A DNA stretch of 64,000 nt from Setoptus koraiensis (taxonomy: Eukaryota; Arthropoda), in the NCBI GenBank assembly GCA_048013815.1, contig CM106585.1, positions 18,600,001 to 18,664,000 of the forward strand, given 5' to 3'. Under the pieces are notes generated by a model. The model was not told the origin of the DNA and did no database searches. It saw only the letters and a program-made list of their open reading frames with translations. Of this stretch, positions 57,710 through 64,000 are shown in pieces; position 1 is the first letter of the stretch; each line of letters starts with the position of its first letter. The position numbers and the translations under genes are program-made.

Positions 57710-59968
57710 CTAGTTTGCATGGAATTTCTTCGACCTGTCTTTGGCGTGGTCCATCAAAAGTTGACAAGGCTCAAAAGGTTTTCCATAGTAACTTTGGTAT
57801 TTTTCCATATGAGCCACCAATTTATCGGCACCATAGGTGTCTGCATATCTAAAGGGTCCACCCAAAAACGGTGGGAAACCCAGACCAAACACTGCTCCAA
57901 TATCACCTTCCAACGGGTTCGCTAATATACCTTCCTGTAAGCATAAGATTGCCTCATTAATCAGTCGCGTGCCAAGTCTCATCTGGAAATCTTCTTTCGC
58001 GCAGGTGAACTTCGGCTCAACTCCAAATTTCTTGATAATATCTAATGCACGTGAATTCATCTCGCGAATTTTCGATTTCTGATTCTCGTACAAGAAGAAT
58101 CCTTTGCCCGACTTTCTACCTTTAAAACCTGATTGCACCATTTCGTGAAGAAGTGCAGGATTCATGCCTGCAAATCTCTCAGCAAACACATTGCCAAGGT
58201 CGCTAGAAACATGCGATGCAACATCAATGCCTACTTCGTCCATGAGTGTTGCGGCACCAACTGGAAAACCGAATGACTTAGTCAGCGAGTCAAGTTCCTT
58301 TGGTGACACACCCTCCTGAAGTAACAACAGTGCCTCTGAAAGCACGGGTGCAAGTATACGCGTTGTGTAAAATCCTGGTCCATCCTTGACAGTTATAACT
58401 ACCTTTCCTTGCTTAAGACCAGCCTGCACAGCTATGGCAGATGCTCTTTTTGATGTTTGATCTGTGGTTATCACCTCCAAAAGTTGCATCTTATCAACAG
58501 GTGAGAAATAATGCATACCAATAAAGTTCTCCGGACGGACACTGGCTTGAGCAATTTTAGTAATTGGCAATGCTGAGGTGTTTGAGGCAAAAACACAATC
58601 GTCCCTGATGTGCTTCTCCACCTCCTTAACAACTTTATGTTTAAGATTAATATCTTCAAATACAGCTTCGATGACTAAATCGACTTTATCGAAGTTGGCG
58701 TAATCAGTCTGAGAATACAACTTAGATAAAGTGGTATCACGTTCGAAAAAATTAATTCTTTTTCGTTTCACCTTCTTATCAAGATTTGATCGTATCTGTT
58801 CCTCGCCACGAGCGAGACCTTGCATATTAATGTCCTTCATAATAGTATTGACACCCTTCTCTATGGATACTTGGCATATACCGGCACCCATAAGTCCTGC
58901 TCCTAAAACAGCAACTGTTGAGGCAGGTTTTTCAGGTGTTCCAAAACGATTCTTTTTACACAGGGTCTGGCCATGGAACAGACCTATCAGAGCTTTAGAA
59001 TGTGTTGTGTGTGCTAATTCGGCGAATGCTTTTCGTTCAATTTCGTATCCGATACTTGGATTTTCAATACTCTGCTTAACAACGTCGAGTATTTTGAGCG
59101 GAGACGGATAGAGGCCGTTGGTTAATTTCATAACATTTTCTCTTGCTTTGTTGAAAACATAATCTCTTGCGGGGCCAATATTTGTGATAACCTTTCGAGT
59201 GAGCTCCTCCGAGAAAGGTCGTTTCCTGTTGATTTTAACTTTACCGTCCGCCAAATCTCTCGCAATCTGGATAGCCACCTCTTCGAGGTATCTATGAGTG
59301 CCTCCATCGCGGTCATCTAGGCCAGGTCCCAAGGGTTGAACCAGTACATCAACAAGACCCAATTTTTTTGCCTTGTCTGCGCGAACTCTAGCTCCGGTGA
59401 GCATCATCCTTAGCGCTTCTGGTATGGCGATAAGTCTGGGCAGGCGCTGAGTACCTCCAGCCCCGGGCAGTAGTCCAATCATGACCTCTGGCAGAGAGAG
59501 GACGGTTTTGTTGTTGTTTATGGCCACTCTATAGTGACACGACAGAGCCAGCTCTGTTCCGCCGCCCATACAATCGCCCATTATGGCGGCAACAATTGGC
59601 TTTTTACTGTCTTCAATACTCTGGAATATTTTTTGGCCCTCGAGAGCCATTTTCTCTGTCTCAGCCATATTTTTGGCCTTTTGCAGCATGTTTATATCTG
59701 CGCCGGCAACAAAACATTGCGGCTTACCACTGATAATAACGGCCGCTTTGGCACTAGACGATGGAAACTTGTGCAATAATTCTGTAACCTCATCCATTAG
59801 AGCCGCATTCAACACATTCACCTTGCTATTGGGAGCATCGAGCTTGAATATCATGACATCATCCACAACACTTGTACGCAGCTGAGAGTATTGTCTGATG
59901 GATAGGCTGGAGTTAAGGCGAGCACGAGCTGCCAGGTATAAGTAATTCATTAATGGTCGTGCCTTCAT
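57710..59968 (-). CDS. HADHA: HADHA, mitochondrial trifunctional enzyme alpha subunit
   Basis: Single exon, 752 aa (human 763). The N-terminus is a basic, Asp/Glu-free presequence. Residues about 35-230 are the enoyl-CoA hydratase domain, with the oxyanion/active-site segments [12 protein letters not shown] and [13 protein letters not shown] and the catalytic Glu residues in GTELA and [14 protein letters not shown]. About 350-362 is the NAD-binding [27 protein letters not shown] and [11 protein letters not shown] belong to the 3-hydroxyacyl-CoA dehydrogenase domain, and [21 protein letters not shown] to its C-terminal domain. It catalyses steps 2 and 3 of long-chain beta-oxidation with HADHB. 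It is divergent from the PDIA6-like gene. Confidence 0.98.
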   Translation of the reverse strand: MKARPLMNYLYLAARARLNSSLSIRQYSQLRTSVVDDVMIFKLDAPNSKVNVLNAALMDEVTELLHKFPSSSAKAAVIISGKPQCFVAGADINMLQKAKNMAETEKMALEGQKIFQSIEDSKKPIVAAIMGDCMGGGTELALSCHYRVAINNNKTVLSLPEVMIGLLPGAGGTQRLPRLIAIPEALRMMLTGARVRADKAKKLGLVDVLVQPLGPGLDDRDGGTHRYLEEVAIQIARDLADGKVKINRKRPFSEELTRKVITNIGPARDYVFNKARENVMKLTNGLYPSPLKILDVVKQSIENPSIGYEIERKAFAELAHTTHSKALIGLFHGQTLCKKNRFGTPEKPASTVAVLGAGLMGAGICQVSIEKGVNTIMKDINMQGLARGEEQIRSNLDKKVKRKRINFFERDTTLSKLYSQTDYANFDKVDLVIEAVFEDINLKHKVVKEVEKHIRDDCVFASNTSALPITKIAQASVRPENFIGMHYFSPVDKMQLLEVITTDQTSKRASAIAVQAGLKQGKVVITVKDGPGFYTTRILAPVLSEALLLLQEGVSPKELDSLTKSFGFPVGAATLMDEVGIDVASHVSSDLGNVFAERFAGMNPALLHEMVQSGFKGRKSGKGFFLYENQKSKIREMNSRALDIIKKFGVEPKFTCAKEDFQMRLGTRLINEAILCLQEGILANPLEGDIGAVFGLGFPPFLGGPFRYADTYGADKLVAHMEKYQSYYGKPFEPCQLLMDHAKDRSKKFHAN

Positions 59969-60554
59969 TTTGCCGGTGATTTCTCAATTGATTATGGGCC
60001 AAATGTTGATATTGAACCTATTGACACTAACTAAAAAAAATATTTTTTTGCCTAATATCCTATTCACTGTGACCCTCTCTAAACAAATTATATGTAATTG
60101 GCAGTGCCACTTGTGGTTAATTGTTCCGAGTGTTGTTTTTGTTCGGTGATCGAATTACATCGTCGTGGCGGCGGCATTTTTGAACAAGCCACAGTTATCA
60201 AGGGAGGGCACCAATGGGAGCATTCTATCTCAAACCTACGAACAGTGTGAGAGGGAGACGGCTCTCCCCTAAACACTACATCTCCCGATAACTTTAAATT
60301 CATTCGAAATTCGCGCTATCATATATCTCCAACCAAACGCAGATGCACAAGGCGATTTTTTTACTGAAAAGTACAATCATCACTCGATAAGACTTTTCAT
60401 GTTATACTTTACAAGCCTGTGCAACAACTCCTGCTGACTGTTTCGTCGATACATTTTTATAGCTGAGGTCAATTGCTATTTTGACTCCTCAATTACCATC
60501 ATCGCTCTACATTTTATTTAAATCAGCCGACAGGGTCCTCCAAATCAGGAAAAC
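59969..60554. promoter_or_regulatory. shared divergent promoter region, HADHA / PDIA6-like
   Basis: 586 bp between divergent start codons. No clear TATA box. GGCGGCGGCATTTTTG at about 60168-60183 is a GC-rich element worth noting, possibly a core promoter site. Confidence 0.45.
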
Positions 60555-61567
60555 ATGAAAGAGAGACTGCTTATCAGCTACCTTTCTTTCGCTGCCATAT
60601 TCACACTTGCTCTATGGCGAACAGCAGAAGCTCATGACTGGGAGGGGAATGTTGTCGTCTTGACAGATTCCAATTTTCAAAGAAAGGTTCTAGAATCAGA
60701 AGATGTCTGGCTGGTAAATTTTTATGCACCATGGTGTCCCCATTGTAAAAATCTTAAACCCGTTTATGAGGAAGCATCAAGGAGGCTGAAAAAAGAAGGT
60801 ATCAAAAATGTCAAGTTTGGTGCTCTCGACGCATCCGAATATCAATCATATGCTAGTAAGTTCAACATAAGAGGCTACCCAACCCTGAAATTCTTTCCAG
60901 CCGGCCAAAAATCAGAGACAGATGCTCAAGAATTCGATGGGGATCGATCAGCGGGTGGTCTGGTCAGTTGGGCTAAGCAGAAATCATCAGAAATCAAACC
61001 CCCACCAGAGCTCAAGCAATTGACAAGCGAGAAAATCCTTAAGGAAACTTGCGAATCTGCACAACTATGCATAGTATCTGTTCTACCTCATCTATACGAT
61101 TGCCAATCTGAATGTCGTAATAGATATATCAAGAGACTTAAGGATGTCGCAGAGACATTCAAGGCTAAGTCTTGGGCATATTTGTGGGTTGAAGCAACTG
61201 TGCAACCGGAACTAGAAAAAGCATTGGACATTGGTGGTTTTGGCTACCCCGCATTAGCAGCTATGAACATTCGCAAGATGGCATTCTCACTTATGAGAGG
61301 ATCTTTCTCACAAGAGGGTATAACAGATTTCCTTAAAGACCTTTCCTATGGTCATGGCAAGAGTGCTCCTATTAAGGGTGCCAAACTTCCCAAGATTGTC
61401 AAGTCTGAGGAATGGGACGGGAAGGATCTTGTGGTAAGTTGATCGTGTCGGCATTTTATACCATTTTATACTCTTTCCTACTCATTACTCGACTGAACTG
61501 TTTATTCTTGTCTTCTCTTTGATCTCGTCCCATTAAATAGTTGCCCACTCTAGACGATGAACTTTAG
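60555..61567 (+). CDS. PDIA6: PDIA6-like protein disulfide isomerase with a single thioredoxin domain
   Basis: Two exons: 60555-61433 and 61541-61567 (108-nt... 107-nt intron, GTAAGT..ATAG, phase 0), 301 aa. A signal peptide (about residues 1-26, ending TAEA) precedes one thioredoxin a-type domain with the active site APWCPHC and the cis-Pro region IRGYPTLKFF. The PDIA6-type b domain follows: PPPELKQLT, QLCIVSVLPH, GGFGYPALAAMN, RGSFSQEGI. The last exon encodes LPTLDDEL, a KDEL-like ER retention signal. Human PDIA6 has two CGHC domains and about 440 aa; here one is absent and CPHC replaces CGHC. It should oxidise or isomerise disulfides in the ER. AATAAA is at 61625. Its 3' end is duplicated at 62811-63184. 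Confidence 0.9.
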
Positions 61568-61812
61568 AAGTGGGAGGTATTATTGCCTTTCAATTCCCTA
61601 ACACACAATTATTTATATTGTATTAATAAAAAGAATGAGAAGACATCTCATCAAGAATAATTTTGTTGCTATTTACCTTGTCGAAAGGCTTTAATTTGGT
61701 TGATAGAGGTAACCAACCTAATTCGTCTTGTTTTATTTATAGAGATCTCAAATTCACGTGATATATTCGGAAATCTCAGAACTGTCGATCACTGCTGAGA
61801 GTAAACTAATTT

Positions 61813-62583
61813 TCAATCTAATTGATATTTGCGGTCAGTGAGGGGTACATACCGAACACGTAGGAGCTCTTTTCTTCTTATTTCCCCGTTGGGTAGTTTA
61901 TCGATTTGCTCAAATATCTGATTGTCTATATCTTTTTGAATTGGAACAACCATTCGACCACCTTTGTTGAGTTGTTCGATCAGTTCAACAGGCAATCCGG
62001 GCGCTGTGGCGCCAACATGTATCACATCAAAGGGAGCCTCTTGGGCGAGACCAACACGTCCGTCCCCAGTTACAAATTTCAGGCGTCCTGACTGTAATAA
62101 GCCTGGCTGATCCTTCTCTACGTTTGCTTTCGATCTACTGACTAGCTCAGGTATATGCTCTATACCAAATACTTGACCATTTGGTTCAGTCATTAGAGCC
62201 ATACAGGCCGTCAAGTAACCTGAGCCAGAGCCCACGTCCAGAACTTTGGCCTCGGAATGAAGATGATCCCTAAGTACCTCCAGAGCTTTGGCATGCATGT
62301 GAGGGGCAGATATGGTTGCATTGTAACCAATTTGTATTGGCGTGTCCTCATAGGCATTGTTGGGGCAATAGTTGGCACGATCTACTTTTAGCATAGTCCT
62401 TTCAACGAGGGCATCTTCTATTAGTCCCTTTACTTGAGTATGTGAATGGCAAGAATGGTTTTGGAATGAGTTTCGTCTTGTTTGTATCTCCCTTTCGAAA
62501 CGAAGCTGATTGTTTCAATTCTACTTACGCTTGAGATTCTCAACAAGATCCTTGAGAGTTTTACCTGCCTGATATAGCGCCAT
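61813..62583 (-). CDS. PCMT1: protein-L-isoaspartate O-methyltransferase
   Basis: Two minus-strand exons: 62583-62529 (18 codons plus one base) and 62432-61813, giving 224 aa (human 227). Exon 1 MALYQAGKTLKDLVENLK aligns residue for residue with the human start. Exon 2 has the substrate-binding ISAPHMHA, SAM motif I LDVGSGSGYL, the acidic FGIEHI, GDGR, and the late motif GGRMVVP. It methylates L-isoaspartyl residues so that damaged proteins can be repaired. The 96-nt intron has GTAAGT..CAAG ends. It lies between the PDIA6-like gene and a duplicated piece of that gene; the PDIA6-like stop is 245 bp from the PCMT stop. Confidence 0.96.
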
Positions 62584-62810
62584 TGTAGTTGGAATAAACA
62601 ATCAATATCTAGCTTCACGAACCAAAAAGTTGAAACAACTGTTTCGATGTAACCAACGAAGAGAGGCCGGGCGAGCCCGCTCCAAAGGAAACCTAACATT
62701 TCTGATTTTTTTTTTCATCGTGTTCAGAATCTCATGTTTCTAGTACTGGCCGATAGGGGGCCTCTTGCTTGTGTGACTTAGTGTTCGGGCAGCAAGGGCA
62801 GCACATGCGG

Positions 62811-63184
62811 ACTTATGAGAGGATCTTTCTCACAAGAGGGTATAACAGATTTCCTTAAAGACCTTTCCTATGGTCATGGCAAGAGTGCTCCCTTTAAGGG
62901 TGCCAAACTTCCCAAGATTGTCAAGTCTGAGGAATGGGACGGGAAGGATCTTGTGGTAAGTTGATCGTGTCGGCATTTTATACCATTTTATACTCTTTCC
63001 TACTCATTACTCGACTGAACTGTTTATTCTTGTCTTCTCTTTGATCTCGTCCCATTGAATAGTTGCCCACTCTAGACGATGAACTTTAGAAGTGGGAGGT
63101 ATTATTGCCTTTCAATTCCCTAACACACACTTTTTTATATTGTATTAATAAAAAGAATGAGAAGACATCTCATCGAGAACAATT
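62811..63184 (+). pseudogene. duplicated 3' fragment of the PDIA6-like gene
   Basis: 374 bp matching 61289-61662 with 7 mismatches and no gap (about 98% identity). It includes the last about 48 codons of the large exon, the whole intron with intact splice sites, the final LPTLDDEL exon and the poly(A) signal. Keeping the intron means DNA-level duplication, not retroposition. One change turns Ile to Phe (AP-IKG to AP-FKG). No signal peptide, thioredoxin domain or start codon is attached: upstream is the PCMT promoter. It ends 83 bp before the RpS8 stop on the opposite strand. Confidence 0.95.
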
Positions 63185-63267
63185 AATTGGTATTATATTT
63201 TTATTTTATTGTGATTATGTTGTTTTGCGATGATACCCATCACAGACTACCACGTTATTTCATTTGT

Positions 63268-64000
63268 TTATTTTCCTTTCTTCGCTTTGATTTTACGATG
63301 GTAGAATTCCAGCTCTTTTCCTTCAAGGATGTAGCCGTCGGCACGACCGACTTGACCTGGTCTAGATGCTATACAGGCTGTTTAAGAATAGCGAGTAGAC
63401 AGATGTGGGTTAGTAAAGGGTCAATACATCAAGAGACATTGCTGACTATTATCATTTGAAGTATCTTCAGGGTAACTATGAAATCATCACTAGCGTAGCT
63501 GCTTAAGTGAGAGAGTATGTTTTCATCATCAGATTTTTTTCTGTTCCCCATTTAACGAAGCAGGGAGACTTACCAAGTAGCTTTCCAGAGCTGAATTGCT
63601 CTTCGAGAAGTGTCTCGATTGAGGCAGTCTTCTGCCTTTTGTTGAACTTCCTCATCAAACTTTTGCTTCCTTTCTTTTCTATCTTGGCCTTGGTAGCTGC
63701 GGCCTATGCACATTTGGGGGAAATGGTATGAGGAGAAATTAGCTTTTTACGTCTTGAAGAATTCAATATAATCGCATATTATAGTAGTGCCTCAGAAGAG
63801 TATACAATTTGTCATCAGAACAGCTCAGCCGAAAGATGGTGAATTTGTATCTTATTCATCATTGAATGAGCAGGTTCAAATCAATGAGGCAATGTTGGAG
63901 TTCAACTTACCTGACGAGCATTCTTGCGTTTACCAAGAGGAAGGGCATAATGAGACTCGTACCATAGACGGAATGGTGCTGAGTCAACTAAAACTATACA
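63268..64000 (-). CDS. RpS8: ribosomal protein S8 (eS8), 3' part
   Basis: Minus-strand exons: 64000-63911 (continues out of the window), 63703-63574 and 63377-63268. The first visible exon reads [26 protein letters not shown], where human eS8 has [26 protein letters not shown]. The middle exon ends in [14 protein letters not shown], and the last is [20 protein letters not shown] followed by [16 protein letters not shown]. It is a 40S subunit protein. AATAAA (63272-63267) overlaps the stop codon. Both visible introns hold a box C/D snoRNA candidate; human RPS8 is also, as I recall, a host of SNORD38A/B, SNORD46 and SNORD55. Confidence 0.97.
63463..63534 (-). ncRNA. box C/D snoRNA candidate (SNORD46/snR63-like) in an RpS8 intron
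   Basis: Minus strand: a short terminal stem ATCT (63534-63531) pairs with AGAT (63466-63463). Box C is ATGATGA (63529-63523), C' is GTGATGA (63490-63484) and box D is CTGA (63470-63467); the D' box is degenerate. The guide before box D is complementary over 10 nt to GTAACTATGA, part of the conserved 28S segment before ...CTCTTAAGGTAGCC. The fifth base from box D pairs with the second A of GTAA, which I take to be the yeast Am2256/human Am3739 site guided by snR63/SNORD46. Human SNORD46 also lies in an RPS8 intron, from memory. Confidence 0.7.
63788..63868 (-). ncRNA. box C/D snoRNA candidate (snR39/U32/U51-like guide) in an RpS8 intron
   Basis: Minus strand: box C ATGATGA (63862-63856), D' CTGA (63828-63825), C' TGATGA (63817-63812), D CTGA (63795-63792), 71 nt from C to D. 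The guide next to D' is complementary over 15 nt (the plus strand at 63829-63843 reads CCGAAAGATGGTGAA) to the conserved 28S segment CCGAAAGATGGTGAAC as I remember it. The fifth base from D' points to the second A of CCGAA, which should be the yeast Am807/human Am1511 site. I see no good terminal stem and no target for the D guide. Ends are approximate. Confidence 0.78.

Overview
The window is eukaryotic nuclear DNA from an animal. Proteins are split by short introns of about 80-180 nt with GT..AG ends, AATAAA signals follow stop codons, and there is an intron-free eukaryotic tRNA. Several regulators carry long Gln/Asn/His/Ser runs. The set (class IIa histone deacetylase, HAPSTR1, POT1-type protein, ISCA1, p66/GATAD2, TENT5, GDAP2, Ubc9, USE1, TIMM23, lysosomal alpha-mannosidase, HADHA, PDIA6-like, PCMT, RpS8) fits an arthropod. 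Few and short introns together with poly-Q regulators make an acariform mite my best guess, but that is inference.

Layout. 1-14 kb is gene-dense: HDAC (+, 5' end outside the window) ends 4 bp from the stop of HAPSTR1 (-); then tRNA-Gln(CTG), a single-exon POT1-like protein with two complete DNA-binding modules, ISCA1 (-) tail to tail with it, and p66/GATAD2 (+). 14-35 kb is about 21 kb with almost no gene. It is GC-rich and low-complexity in the middle, full of microsatellites, minisatellites and perfect hairpins, and holds one convincing small gene at 25.5 kb: a secreted acidic protein with its own TATA box and poly(A) signal. 35-37.7 kb is TENT5/FAM46 (-). 37.7-44.7 kb is again gene-free, with repeat arrays upstream of TENT5. 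44.7-52.6 kb is dense: a GDAP2-like macrodomain protein (-) divergent from Ubc9 (+), then USE1, TIMM23 and lysosomal alpha-mannosidase (all -). 52.6-57.7 kb is intergenic. 57.7-64 kb holds HADHA (-) divergent from a PDIA6-like oxidoreductase (+), PCMT (-), a 98% identical duplicated 3' end of the PDIA6-like gene, and the 3' half of RpS8 (-), whose two visible introns each contain a box C/D snoRNA candidate.

The genes do not form one pathway. They are housekeeping and regulatory genes packed tail to tail or head to head, separated by two large repeat-rich deserts. The most notable points are the duplicated POT1 module, the two RpS8 intronic snoRNAs (one with 15 nt of complementarity to a conserved 28S rRNA segment as I remember it), the orphan secreted-protein gene, the recent partial duplication of the PDIA6-like gene, and an 18-nt inverted repeat covering the two divergent start codons of Ubc9 and the GDAP2-like gene.
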